Shown: one piece after another, positions 14,085 to 22,262 of the stretch
Numbering within the stretch: position 1 is the stretch's first letter
Layout: each line of letters begins with the position of its first letter
Assembly (NCBI GenBank): GCA_964639335.1
Contig: CAZXCJ010000014.1
Coordinates: 1 to 28,720, forward strand
Origin: JAIOTH01 sp964639335
GTDB lineage: Bacteria; Patescibacteriota; Patescibacteriia; UBA1558; S5-K13
Length of the DNA: 28,720 nucleotides
Direction: 5' to 3'
Translations under genes and position numbers: made by a program
The notes under the pieces: model-generated
Database searches by the model: none
Seen by the model: the letters and a program-made list of their open reading frames with translations, nothing else
Told to the model about the DNA's origin: nothing

Positions 14085-14236
14085 TATATAGTATATGTCT
14101 AGTTTTAAAAATATATTGTGACATATTTTTATTTTTTGCCCGCTTCGCGAAGCTCCAGCGAGGCGAGTTCTTATTTGTTAATTTTTGTCCTTACATTAAT
14201 TTAGACGGAATTTTATCCTAAAATGTTACAAAATTC

Positions 14237-14264
14237 TTGACTTTTTCCTTATTTAACCTAAAAT
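14237..14264 (+). promoter_or_regulatory. Promoter of the 14298 gene
   Basis: TTGACT (14237-14242), a 16-bp spacer, then TAAAAT (14259-14264). A TATAAA two bases later is an alternative -10. It lies about 33 bp before the start codon. Confidence 0.6.
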
Positions 14265-14297
14265 ATAAAATCAAATCAAAAATTAGAGGAGGCAAAA

Positions 14298-14612
14298 ATG
14301 CCAAATAACAACCAGCTCCCTGAAGGAACAAAATTAATAGAGATTGATGCTTCTTTATTTTATACAGGAGCAAAGAATTGTTTGTTGATAAACTGTATTC
14401 GTGATCTAATTGAACCTCAAGATCCGACAATGGAAAAAACTGCAGAAGTAATTATGAATCTGGCTCGAGAAAATGGAGCCAGTTTCATAGATGATGGTGT
14501 TGAAAAATTTATTATTCAAATAGGCATGCCTGGTGAAACTCAAAATCCATCAACCAAAGAAGATATTATTAATTTATTATTGATGGCTAAATCGATAATA
14601 AATAGGATATAA
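14298..14612 (+). CDS. Hypothetical protein, 104 residues
   Basis: Not recognised. It is a small soluble protein with no signal peptide or membrane helix. The N-terminal half has a strand TKLIEIDASLFY and two cysteines (in AKNCLLINC), then IRDLIEPQDPTMEKTAEVIMNLARENGASFIDDGVEKFIIQIG, and a helical C-terminus EDIINLLLMAKSIINRI. Support for a real gene is strong: AGGAGG lies five bases before the ATG (14287-14292), a promoter lies at 14237-14264 and an intrinsic terminator at 14623-14657. It is therefore a monocistronic unit. Ribosome site quality and codon mix differ from the SD-less operon genes around it and resemble the unknown genes at 5313 and 14725. Confidence 0.75.
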   Translation: MPNNNQLPEGTKLIEIDASLFYTGAKNCLLINCIRDLIEPQDPTMEKTAEVIMNLARENGASFIDDGVEKFIIQIGMPGETQNPSTKEDIINLLLMAKSIINRI

Positions 14613-14622
14613 TCTTTTCTCC

Positions 14623-14657
14623 ACAAGCCATTATGTTTTTCTAATGGCTTGTTTCAT
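14623..14657 (+). terminator. Intrinsic terminator of the 14298 gene
   Basis: ACAAGCCATTA (14623-14633) pairs perfectly with TAATGGCTTGT (14642-14652) around an eight-base T-rich loop, with TTCATTTT after it. Confidence 0.85.
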
Positions 14658-14724
14658 TTTATAAATTAATATATTTTAAAAGTATAAGTTAAAACTTACA
14701 AAAAATTCAAAAAGGGGGTTTAAA

Positions 14725-14922
14725 ATGATACTCAAAAAACCACTTAAATTTCCAATTCCAATTCAAAAAAATATCGAGCAGAGAATTAAAAACGCTCAAA
14801 TCACTACTATAGATAATAATAAATGTGGAAATTGTCGCTTCTTCACTCTAAATAAAAAAGCTTTATTTTGTAAAAAATGTGGATTCTTATTTATTAATAG
14901 ATTGAAAGGGAGATTAGCATGA
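14725..14922 (+). CDS. Small zinc-ribbon-like protein, 65 residues
   Basis: The N-terminal half is basic and proline-containing (ILKKPLKFPIPIQKNIEQR). The second half has CGNCRFFTLNKKALFCKKCG, two CxxC knuckles 12 residues apart, as in zinc-ribbon or rubredoxin-like folds, then a basic end. A metal-binding role is inferred from the cysteines; the target is unknown. GGGGG lies six bases before the ATG (14714-14718), and an intrinsic terminator follows at 14941-14980. The stop is TGA within an ATGA overlap that opens only a six-codon frame. The gene sits 112 bp after the 14298 gene but behind that gene's terminator, so it is probably transcribed separately. Confidence 0.72.
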   Translation: MILKKPLKFPIPIQKNIEQRIKNAQITTIDNNKCGNCRFFTLNKKALFCKKCGFLFINRLKGRLA

Positions 14923-14940
14923 ATTGGAAATTAATCTAAA

Positions 14941-14980
14941 AAGCCATCGCTTAAATCTTGAACGATGGCTTTATTATTTT
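14941..14980 (+). terminator. Intrinsic terminator of the zinc-ribbon gene
   Basis: AAGCCATCG (14941-14949) pairs with CGATGGCTT (14963-14971) around a 13-base loop, followed by TATTATTTTT. Confidence 0.83.
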
Positions 14981-15002
14981 TATATAAATAATTAAGTAGC
15001 TT

Positions 15003-16031
15003 TTAACTTTTATCATTCGGTTTATCTATCAGCTCTGGCTCAATCTTGGTTTCCTGACCAGTAATTTTAACTACATCTTTATCAACTTTTCCAAATTCTT
15101 TATAAGCAGAATTGTAAGTATTAACAGTGGTTCCTAAATGCACACCTATTTTCTTAAAATAATCATCATAAGCTATCAAATGTCTTTGGAGCATTCCCAC
15201 TCGTTTTATAATCTCTTTAGTTTGTTCTTCTATTTTTAAAGCATTTAAACCATGTAAAACTGTTTGTAAATAAGCCGCAAAAGTAGTCGGGGAAACAATA
15301 ATTACTCTCTTTTCTTTAAAAGCATATTCAATCAAACTGCGAGTATTAACCTTTACTGCTCCAACTTCATTAACTAATAAATCATAATAAATGGCCTCCG
15401 AAGGAATAAACATAAATGCAAAATCCAAAGTACCTAATTTAGGATCAATATACTTGCTAGTTTGCTCAATAGTTTTCTTTAAATCATTTTTAAACTCTAC
15501 TTCTAATTTAGCTTTTAAAGTTTCATCTTCTTCATCTAAAACTCGCTTATAGTTTTCTAAAGAAAATTTGGCATCAACTGGAATAATTCCGTCTTTAGTA
15601 AAAATAGCGGCATCCACTCTCCTCTCCTTATCTATTTCATATTGAAATTGATAAGCAGTCGGAGGGAGAATGTTCTCTAAAACTAATTTTAAACCAGCTT
15701 CCCCTAAATTACCCCTTCTTTTTTGACTTAATAAAACTTTTTCTAAATTCTGTAATTTATCGGTTACCCCCATGACTTGTTGATTGGTCTTATCAAGTTT
15801 AGTTAAACTCTCGGTGACATCTTTAATAACATTCAAGCTCTCTGCCATTTTAGTATTTACCATCTTATTAGTATCACTCAATTTAGAGTCTAAAGTTTTG
15901 GTAACTTCATTTAATTGATTTTGAATCATTACAAAAGATTGATCATCCTTAGGACTGTCTTTTTTCTTTTTTAAAAGTAAAAATATTACAACTGCTAATA
16001 GGGCTAAAATAATATAATTTAAAAATTCCAT
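15003..16031 (-). CDS. rmuC: RmuC-family DNA recombination protein
   Basis: A 342-residue protein with an N-terminal membrane anchor (residues about 5-20, NYIILALLAVVIFLLL), a coiled-coil stretch to about residue 105, and a restriction-endonuclease-like core. Visible family blocks are RRGNLGEAGLKLVLENILPP, VDAAIFTKDGIIPVDAKFSLENY (the acidic and lysine residues of a PD-(D/E)XK fold) and IVSPTTFAAYLQTV. RmuC limits inversion and recombination at repeats in E. coli and has been linked to nuclease-based genome defence; its molecular reaction is not settled. It is slightly shorter than E. coli RmuC through a smaller coiled coil. It stands alone, with the zinc-ribbon terminator on one side and the MacB-type operon terminator on the other. 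Confidence 0.93.
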   Translation of the reverse strand: MEFLNYIILALLAVVIFLLLKKKKDSPKDDQSFVMIQNQLNEVTKTLDSKLSDTNKMVNTKMAESLNVIKDVTESLTKLDKTNQQVMGVTDKLQNLEKVLLSQKRRGNLGEAGLKLVLENILPPTAYQFQYEIDKERRVDAAIFTKDGIIPVDAKFSLENYKRVLDEEDETLKAKLEVEFKNDLKKTIEQTSKYIDPKLGTLDFAFMFIPSEAIYYDLLVNEVGAVKVNTRSLIEYAFKEKRVIIVSPTTFAAYLQTVLHGLNALKIEEQTKEIIKRVGMLQRHLIAYDDYFKKIGVHLGTTVNTYNSAYKEFGKVDKDVVKITGQETKIEPELIDKPNDKS

Positions 16032-16080
16032 AACTTTATTTATTAATGTATTTGAATTATAGCATAATTATACTTTATAT

Positions 16081-16101
16081 AAAAAACCTTGCTAAAGCAA
16101 G
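16081..16101 (-). terminator. Terminator of the ABC transporter operon
   Basis: On the minus strand CTTGCT/AGCAAG with a two-base loop (16088-16101) is followed by six T residues (complement of 16081-16086). It lies about 32 bp after the permease stop. Confidence 0.65.
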
Positions 16102-16132
16102 ACAAATTTTTGTAAATTATAAATTTTTATCC

Positions 16133-17335
16133 TTATTCACTTCTCAAAGCATCTACTGGATCCAAACGACTAGCCTTAAAAGCTGGATAAAATCCAAAAA
16201 CTACTCCCACCAAAGTAGAAAAAGTAAATCCAATAATAGGTCCAGTGGAAGTCGACGTAACTAATAGACCGCCATATTTACTAATTAAAGGTATAATGCT
16301 TTGTCCTAAAATAATTCCAACTATACCCCCGAAGGCAGATAAAATAATAGACTCAAATAAAAATTGACTTAAAATATCACCTTGTTTAGCTCCAATGGCC
16401 CGAGCAATTCCAATCTCTTTAGTGCGTTCGGCCACAGTCACAAACATCACATTCATAATCCCAATACCAGAAACTAAAAGCACAATGACAGCTACTAAAG
16501 TTAAAACCGTAGTCATTAATTTAGCTGATTCCTGAGCTGCTCCCACCATAGAACCAGCGTCCATAATCATAAAATCATTTTCTTGACTGTCTTTTAAATT
16601 ATGCTCTTCTCGTAAAATATTTGTTATCTCTTCTGTGGCTAAACTAACACTATCTACATCAATAGCTTCTAAAGTAAGCATCAAACGACTTCCTTTAGTG
16701 CCTAAAATACTAGATTCAGCTGTTTGATAAGGAATGTAAATAGCTTCATCCTTACTCATTCTTCCCATGCTACCCCCAGTTTCTGCAAAATAACCAATAA
16801 CTTCTAATTTCTTATTATTAACTGTGATTACACTACCAATTATATTTTCTCCATCCTCATATAGATTACCAACAATATCATTACCCAAAATAACTAATTT
16901 ATCTTTGGAATTTATCTCCTCTTCAGTAAATAAACGACCTTCTATTAATTTTAAATTTGATATATCAAAAAATTCTAAATCAGTTCCTACTACTGTATAA
17001 GAATCTTCATTAGAATTATAACTTATAGTAGCATTTCCTTGAAAGGCTCCAGTTGAATCTCCGACATATTCAGAATTTTCTCGGATAACTTCTAAATCCT
17101 CTATGTCTAATTTAGAACTAGCTGTAGCCCCTTTTCCCATAGATCCCATTATAATAATTGATTTGGCTGAAAGACCAGCAAACTGTTCATCCACTGCTGA
17201 TTCCGCTCCCTTACCAATAGCAAATACTGCAATCACTGTAGAAACCCCAATAATAATACCTAACATTGAAAGAAAACTTCTAGTTTTTTTAGAAAATAGA
17301 GACTCAAAAGCCATTTTTATTATTTCTAATTGCAT
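16133..17335 (-). CDS. MacB-like ABC transporter permease (FtsX domain)
   Basis: A 400-residue permease with the MacB architecture. A membrane helix follows the N-terminal KTRSFLSMLGIIIGVSTVIAV. An extracytoplasmic MacB_PCD domain spans about residues 45-265. Three C-terminal helices form the FtsX domain (LVAVIVLLVSGIGIMNVMFVTV, then ERTKEIGIARAIGAKQGDIL as the coupling segment). It ends PAFKASRLDPVDALRSE, a signature of the family. MacB-type systems move lipids, peptides or drugs mechanically rather than through a channel. The start lies four bases after the ATPase gene's stop, and behind that gene are the adaptor and a lipoprotein, so one mRNA is likely. Substrate unknown. Confidence 0.93.
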   Translation of the reverse strand: MQLEIIKMAFESLFSKKTRSFLSMLGIIIGVSTVIAVFAIGKGAESAVDEQFAGLSAKSIIIMGSMGKGATASSKLDIEDLEVIRENSEYVGDSTGAFQGNATISYNSNEDSYTVVGTDLEFFDISNLKLIEGRLFTEEEINSKDKLVILGNDIVGNLYEDGENIIGSVITVNNKKLEVIGYFAETGGSMGRMSKDEAIYIPYQTAESSILGTKGSRLMLTLEAIDVDSVSLATEEITNILREEHNLKDSQENDFMIMDAGSMVGAAQESAKLMTTVLTLVAVIVLLVSGIGIMNVMFVTVAERTKEIGIARAIGAKQGDILSQFLFESIILSAFGGIVGIILGQSIIPLISKYGGLLVTSTSTGPIIGFTFSTLVGVVFGFYPAFKASRLDPVDALRSE

Positions 17336-17339
17336 ATAT

Positions 17340-18050
17340 TTAATAGGATGACTTTAATTGATAATTATGATCAATAACTTTTCCATCTTTTAAATAAACA
17401 ATTCGATCCGCATATTTAGAAACTTCTGCTGTATGGGTAACCATAATAATTGTTCTGCCCTGACTTTTTAAATTTTTAAAAATTTCCATAACTTCCAAGC
17501 CTGATTTAGAATCTAAAGCCCCAGTAGGTTCATCCGCTAAGATTATATCTGGATCATTCATTAAGGATCTACAAATTGCCACTCTTTGCTGCTGACCACC
17601 GGAAAGTTCAGTTGGTCGATAATAAGCTCGATCCTTAATATTTAAAGATTCAAAAAGTTTCAGAGCCTTTGTTTCTCTGGTTTTTTTATCTAAGCCAGCA
17701 TATAAAGATGGTAAACTAACATTTTTCAGAGCCGTTAATCTAGTAAAAAGATTAAACTGCTGAAAAATAAAACCCATTTTTTTATTTCGAATAAAAGCCA
17801 AGGTATAATCATCTTTAACTTTACCTATATTTTCACCCTCTAAATAATATTCTCCGGAAGATAAAGAATGCAGACAACCAATAATATTTAACAAAGTTGT
17901 TTTACCACAACCTGACTCTCCCATTAAAGCCACGAATTCCCCTTTTTTAATATCCAAACTTATGCCATTTAAAACAGGAACTTCTACCCCATTAGACAAA
18001 TAATAAGATTTATGAACATTATCCAATTTTATTTCCGATTTACTATCCAT
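17340..18050 (-). CDS. MacB/LolD-type ABC transporter ATP-binding protein
   Basis: A 236-residue nucleotide-binding subunit. Walker A is GESGCGKTT (44-52), the Q-loop is in FIFQQFNLF, the signature is LSGGQQQRVA near residue 148, Walker B is IILADEPTGALD and the H-loop is MVTHTAE. The opening LDNVHKSYYLSNGVEVPVLNGISLDI is typical of the LolD/MacB subfamily. Here the ATPase and permease are separate chains, as usual outside the proteobacterial MacB fusion. It starts four bases after the adaptor gene ends and is followed after four bases by the permease, so the three are surely co-translated from one mRNA. Confidence 0.95.
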   Translation of the reverse strand: MDSKSEIKLDNVHKSYYLSNGVEVPVLNGISLDIKKGEFVALMGESGCGKTTLLNIIGCLHSLSSGEYYLEGENIGKVKDDYTLAFIRNKKMGFIFQQFNLFTRLTALKNVSLPSLYAGLDKKTRETKALKLFESLNIKDRAYYRPTELSGGQQQRVAICRSLMNDPDIILADEPTGALDSKSGLEVMEIFKNLKSQGRTIIMVTHTAEVSKYADRIVYLKDGKVIDHNYQLKSSY

Positions 18051-18054
18051 AAAG

Positions 18055-19893
18055 TTAGTATAATATCTTATCTCCCTCTGCTAAACCACTAATAATTTCT
18101 ACATATTCTCCATCTGTAAAACCAGTGGTTACTGCTACCCATTCATTATTAATATTTTTAACAGATACTTGACCATCAATATTTTTTACGGCACTCACTG
18201 GAACAATTAAAACATCCTTAGTTTCGGAAATTACAAAATCTATAAAAGCAGTCATTCCTTCTCTAATTTGATAATCACTAGTGTTTTCAAAAACAACCCG
18301 AACTAAATAAGTAACAATGCCATTATTATTAGTATCCGAAGTAAGGGAAATAAAACTTATTTGTCCTTCTAATTTTAATTCATCTAAGGCATCAAAAGTA
18401 ACATAAGCCTTTTGGCCAACCCTTAATTTATTAATATCAGCTTCCTCAATATTTACTTCAATAAACAAAGTATCATTATTAAGGATAACCACAAAGGGAT
18501 CATTATCATCAGTTAAAATAATATCTCCTTTTTTATAATTAAGTAGAGCTACCTCACCATCAATCGGAGATTCTAAAACACTATCCTCTAAAGCTAATCT
18601 AGCTTTTTCCAGATTGACGGAAGCTGAGGTAAAAGAAGATTTAGCAGAAGCTAACTCATAATCTGTTAAAGGAGCAATTAAATCTTTATAATCCAATTGG
18701 TAGGTTTCTAGGGCTATTTCCTTATTTCTAACATTTATTTTCGCATCATTAATGTCTCGATTAGTATCAGTAATAGCATTATCATAATCCTCTTTATAGT
18801 TATCTACTAAATCTTTGGTATCAACAACACTATCAATATCTGTATTTAAAAGAGTAATTTTAGAATTTAAAGAACTTCTATTAGAAGTTATGGTGGATTT
18901 AAAACTATCTAATTCTGATTGACTAAAATCAGCAGATGTAATAGTAGCGCTTAACATCTTTTGCATATAGTAAAGATGGGTTTCCATGGAATTCAAAAAA
19001 TCCTCGGTTAATTCTGCCACTTGGTCAATCTCATCATAAGAACTAGAGTTATTTAAACTTACTGAATAAAGATCTAAATTATCTTTTTTATTTTTTGATA
19101 CTCTATAATAATTACTAGCTAAACTTAAAGAAGAAGAATCTTTAGCACCTAATAAATTTTCAAAATCATTATTCAAATACTTATCATCTATACCTAATAT
19201 TTCATCAGAATCTCTCAACATGCTATCCATACTGATAATAGTCGATTTTATGGTGGCTACTAAATCATTATAGGTATCCCGCACTACTTCACTATTCTCT
19301 ATATTAGGATTTTCTTCGTATAACTTCTGAGCATCAGCAACTGTTTCTCGACTATTTCTAATAGTTTCTTCTAAACTGTCTCGGGCCTGTCCTAAAGATA
19401 ATTCTGCTTGTTCAATTTTGAATTGAGCTGCAGATATTTCTTGATCAGTCGGGCCAGCTATGTTTTCCTGATAGGCAGCTAAAGATGACTGATAGCTAGC
19501 ATAAGCACTATTGAAACTTAGTTCTAAAGTGTCTGTTTTGACTTGAGCAATTTTATCTCCCTTGAGAATTTTATCCCCTTCCTGAACAAAAACATCCTCT
19601 ACTTCTAAAGTATTACCGCTAACTGAAAAAGACAATTCTACTCCTTGCTCGGCTACAACTTTTCCATCTGATTCTACAGATATTTGAAGATCGTCTTTTC
19701 TTACAGAATACTCTTTGGGAAGCACTTCACCCTTGACACTTTTTTTAGAATTAAAAAATAAGCTAAAACCTAAAAATACCAACAAAATTATTCCGATTGG
19801 TATCAAAACTTTTTTATTCTTAAAAAATTTTAAAAAACCAAAAACATTATTCCTTTTAGCTTTCCTACTTTCCTCTAATATTGATTCCGTCAT
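18055..19893 (-). CDS. Membrane-fusion (HlyD/MacA-like) adaptor with an enlarged helical region
   Basis: A 612-residue adaptor. A short cytoplasmic basic N-terminus precedes one membrane helix (about 29-48, VLIPIGIILLVFLGFSLFF). Next come a lipoyl-like half (VFVQEGDKILKGDKIAQVKTDTLELSF), a very long helical section (about 115-425), the second lipoyl half (LESPIDGEVALLNYKKGDIILTDDN) and beta-barrel domains ending GLAEGDKIL. Most MacA proteins have 370-400 residues. The surplus is in the helical hairpin, which is Ser/Asp/Asn-rich and contains several predicted coiled segments (for example YYRVSKNKKDNLDLYSVSL). It would form an exceptionally long extracellular or cell-wall-spanning arm. It is the second gene of the operon, nine bases after the lipoprotein gene. 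Confidence 0.9.
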   Translation of the reverse strand: MTESILEESRKAKRNNVFGFLKFFKNKKVLIPIGIILLVFLGFSLFFNSKKSVKGEVLPKEYSVRKDDLQISVESDGKVVAEQGVELSFSVSGNTLEVEDVFVQEGDKILKGDKIAQVKTDTLELSFNSAYASYQSSLAAYQENIAGPTDQEISAAQFKIEQAELSLGQARDSLEETIRNSRETVADAQKLYEENPNIENSEVVRDTYNDLVATIKSTIISMDSMLRDSDEILGIDDKYLNNDFENLLGAKDSSSLSLASNYYRVSKNKKDNLDLYSVSLNNSSSYDEIDQVAELTEDFLNSMETHLYYMQKMLSATITSADFSQSELDSFKSTITSNRSSLNSKITLLNTDIDSVVDTKDLVDNYKEDYDNAITDTNRDINDAKINVRNKEIALETYQLDYKDLIAPLTDYELASAKSSFTSASVNLEKARLALEDSVLESPIDGEVALLNYKKGDIILTDDNDPFVVILNNDTLFIEVNIEEADINKLRVGQKAYVTFDALDELKLEGQISFISLTSDTNNNGIVTYLVRVVFENTSDYQIREGMTAFIDFVISETKDVLIVPVSAVKNIDGQVSVKNINNEWVAVTTGFTDGEYVEIISGLAEGDKILY

Positions 19894-19902
19894 ATTTTTA
19901 AT

Positions 19903-20490
19903 TTATCTTATTAAAACAAAATTTGCTATCTGGCGATCTGTAATTTCTTTGTTCAGCCAGATACTGATCATACTATCTTTGCTAATATCAGTTAAATCAG
20001 CATTTATAGTAGATCCTGTATCTTTATCCATTTTTAGCATCTGAATACCAACTGGGACGATAACAACTTCTTCACCACTACTCATTTCTTTCATTCTGGC
20101 TAACATGGCTGATCTCATTTCTTCAGTCATATCTCCATTAGACCTTCCTGTAAACATTCCTCCTCCGACACCCATCATTCTGCCACCACCTGGCATACCC
20201 ATGCCACCAGTGCCTGTAAGGCTTAAAGTTTTCCCTCCTTCAGACACATCTTCTTCTTGATTAGCATCTTCCGACATTTTACGGTTTTGATTATTCATTT
20301 CTATTTTTAAAATAGTTACCTGATTTCCAGTAATACTTTTAACTAGGCCAGCTATATCCGCCTCACCTTCCGGTTGTTCAAACCTTTTTATTTCTTTCGA
20401 ATTATTCTTATTAATATTTTCTGAATTATTACCAGAACAACCACCCAATACAAAAGAAAATATTACTAATAAAATTAATATTTTTTTCAT
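19903..20490 (-). CDS. Lipoprotein with Gly/Met-rich segment, ABC-adaptor-associated
   Basis: The first gene of the transporter operon. The signal peptide ILILLVIFSFVLGGC ends in a lipobox with Cys18 as the lipidated residue. The mature part starts with an Asn/Ser-rich linker, then GLVKSITGNQVTILKIEM, a small beta-type motif often seen in proteins beside MacA/MacB-type pumps. A Gly/Met-rich stretch follows (GGMGMPGGGRMMGVGGGMF) before MTEEMRSAMLARMKEM. The C-terminus is again beta-type (EEVVIVPVGIQMLKMDK... to IANFVLIR). Methionine clustering could suggest soft-metal contact, but this is only compositional. It probably works at the cell surface with the transporter. No Shine-Dalgarno sequence was seen. 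Confidence 0.8.
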   Translation of the reverse strand: MKKILILLVIFSFVLGGCSGNNSENINKNNSKEIKRFEQPEGEADIAGLVKSITGNQVTILKIEMNNQNRKMSEDANQEEDVSEGGKTLSLTGTGGMGMPGGGRMMGVGGGMFTGRSNGDMTEEMRSAMLARMKEMSSGEEVVIVPVGIQMLKMDKDTGSTINADLTDISKDSMISIWLNKEITDRQIANFVLIR

Positions 20491-20563
20491 AAGTTTCTAA
20501 TTATTTTTTATCCAAAGCTCCCTTTAAATAATACGTTTTTCAGTATTTTTTATTTCATAAAAA

Positions 20564-20591
20564 TAAAAAAAATAGCCCTTTCAAGCTATTT
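20564..20591 (-). terminator. Terminator of tatD
   Basis: On the minus strand AAATAGC (complement of 20585-20591) pairs with GCTATTT (complement of 20570-20576) around eight bases, followed by eight T residues. It lies 18 bp after the tatD stop and separates tatD from the transporter operon. Confidence 0.85.
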
Positions 20592-20608
20592 CTAAATAAT
20601 CTTAATAT

Positions 20609-21403
20609 TTAAATTCCAAAAACTTTTTTAGAATTTTCCCAAACTTGTTTAATAACCTCTTTAACTTTAATATCCTTAATCTCAGCAATCTTTTGGGCTA
20701 CTTCCTGGACATAAATCGGCTCATTTCTGTCTCCACGGTATTTTTGCGGTGCTAAAAATGGAGCATCGGTTTCAATTAAAATTTTATCTAAAGAAGTTTC
20801 TTTAATGACATAAGTTAATTCATCTGTTTTGGGAAAGGTAATTACTCCTGTAAAACCAAGATACATTCCCGCATCAACAATACTTCTGGCCTCATGAATG
20901 GTTCCTCCAAAACAATGGACAACTCCTCTAGTATAGTTATTGTGCTCCAAGGTTTTTAAAATGTCAAAATAAACCGTCTGTAAACTGAAATCATCTTTAG
21001 AGTTTCGCCCGTGACAAACCAAAGGCAAATCATTATCTTTGGCTAATTGGATATGTTTTTCAAAAACCTCTCTTTGTTTTTCTAAAATTTTAAACAAGGG
21101 CTTTCCATTTTCTTTAATATGAAAATAATCAAAACCAGTCTCCCCAATGGCCACAGTTTTTTGATTGATTAATTTTTGAAATTTCTGAATATCAAATTTC
21201 TCATCTTCAACATGAATGGGATGCAAGCCAATAGCATTATAAAAATTATCATTCTTAGAAAGTTTAACGGCTTCCTTTGAGGTATTATATTGCGAGCTAA
21301 TATTAATTACAGCCATTGGGTAATCAAGGCAACGATTAATAACCTCACTTCTATCTACATCATAGGCCTCAAAATTTAAATGTGCATGTGTGTCAATTAG
21401 CAT
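20609..21403 (-). CDS. tatD: TatD-family metal-dependent DNase
   Basis: A 264-residue amidohydrolase-fold protein. Metal ligands are visible in order: His6 and His8 (IDTHAHLNF), Glu in AIGETGFDYFH, His in LPLVCHGRNS, His in GVVHCFGGT and Asp in IETDAPFLAP, followed by KYRGDRNEP. TatD enzymes trim 3' DNA ends and are linked to oxidative DNA-damage repair and DNA turnover. Length and motif set are complete. An insertion around KENGKPLFKILEKQREVFEKH precedes the usual helix. It is transcribed after cvpA on the same strand, with about 120 bp of GC-rich repeats between them, and ends at an intrinsic terminator. Confidence 0.95.
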   Translation of the reverse strand: MLIDTHAHLNFEAYDVDRSEVINRCLDYPMAVINISSQYNTSKEAVKLSKNDNFYNAIGLHPIHVEDEKFDIQKFQKLINQKTVAIGETGFDYFHIKENGKPLFKILEKQREVFEKHIQLAKDNDLPLVCHGRNSKDDFSLQTVYFDILKTLEHNNYTRGVVHCFGGTIHEARSIVDAGMYLGFTGVITFPKTDELTYVIKETSLDKILIETDAPFLAPQKYRGDRNEPIYVQEVAQKIAEIKDIKVKEVIKQVWENSKKVFGI

Positions 21404-21416
21404 AAGATAGTAATTA

Positions 21417-21515
21417 GTAACTTGCCTGCCCTCCGAACCCAGAACTTATTTCTGGGGAAGGATGGTAACTTGCCTGCCCGCCATTGGCTTCGCCGTCAGG
21501 CGATGGCAGGCGGGT
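21417..21515. repeat. GC-rich repeat cluster with GTAACTTG direct words
   Basis: The words GTAACTTG or TAACTTG recur at about 21417, 21468 and 21512 and separate two GC-rich blocks that both begin CCTGCCC. The second block (CCTGCCCGCCATTGGC ... GATGGCAGGCGGG) folds as an imperfect hairpin. The composition is far from the AT-rich surroundings, so these look like inserted dispersed elements. Confidence 0.65.
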
Positions 21516-21524
21516 AACTTGTAA

Positions 21525-22244
21525 CTAAATCGAATCTAAGGTTTCTAAATATTGCTTAAAATTATCAATAATATATTGTTTGGTGTCCTCCCTCTCTCCC
21601 TCTAGTGCATTAGCTTTAATTTGCTCTATAATATTTTGCTGGACCTTTCCGCCTTCATTTAAATAATCAATCAATTCATCAATCGTCATATCATCAACAC
21701 TTTTCATAACCTGGTCTTGGACATAGTCCTTGGATTTATCAAAAAATGTCTTGGGAATTTTTTCTAAACCCTCTGGCAATAAGGGTTTAATAATTTTTAA
21801 AATTGACTCAATATACGGTGCCACCTTGGATTCGCTAACTATATTAGTTTTTTCATCTATAACTTGAAAATTGGTTAAAAGTGTAAAAATAAGGGCTACT
21901 ATTAAAAAACCCTCTAATAAACCAAAAATTAAACCCAAAATTTTGTTAATGGAATTAATAACTGGAATTTTGACTATTTTATCCAGCATCCAAATAACAA
22001 TAGCAAATAACCTATTGGCAATTATAAAAATCAAAACAAAGCCCAAAATATTCCCCAACATTTGGTCTACATAATTGGAAAGTCCTTGCAACCATTGTGA
22101 GGCCTGCAGATAAAAAATACCGGCAAAATATATTCCCACAATTAAACCCAAAATACCGCCAATGGTTTTAACAAAGCCCTTGCGCCAACCCTGAAAAATA
22201 AAAAAGGCCAAAATCACAATAAAAATTATGTCTAGGTAATTCAT
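21525..22244 (-). CDS. CvpA-family membrane protein
   Basis: A 239-residue protein with four membrane helices in the first 125 residues (IIFIVILAFFIFQGWRKGFV, GGILGLIVGIYFAGIFYLQA, LGNILGFVLIFIIANRLFAI, ILGLIFGLLEGFLIVALIFTLL). The GWRKGF motif and the glycine-rich second helix mark the CvpA family, named for the colicin V production protein. A soluble, acidic C-terminal part with amphipathic helices follows (about 130-239). CvpA is an envelope protein needed for normal resistance to some stresses in other bacteria; its precise activity is not known. It lies 20-odd bases after a MITE-like element. Confidence 0.85.
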   Translation of the reverse strand: MNYLDIIFIVILAFFIFQGWRKGFVKTIGGILGLIVGIYFAGIFYLQASQWLQGLSNYVDQMLGNILGFVLIFIIANRLFAIVIWMLDKIVKIPVINSINKILGLIFGLLEGFLIVALIFTLLTNFQVIDEKTNIVSESKVAPYIESILKIIKPLLPEGLEKIPKTFFDKSKDYVQDQVMKSVDDMTIDELIDYLNEGGKVQQNIIEQIKANALEGEREDTKQYIIDNFKQYLETLDSI

Positions 22245-22262
22245 ATATTTAGTATAAAGTTT

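Noticed and set aside
14024..14221. Plus-strand frame of 65 codons
   Set aside because: No ribosome site, low-complexity hydrophobic content, and it crosses a GC-rich repeat word at 14140-14165; looks like chance.
14218..14430. Minus-strand frame of 70 codons
   Set aside because: Overlaps the promoter, ribosome site and coding start of the well-supported gene at 14298.
16046..16264. Plus-strand frame of 72 codons
   Set aside because: Overlaps the end of the MacB-like permease and its terminator; Ser/Lys-rich antisense translation.
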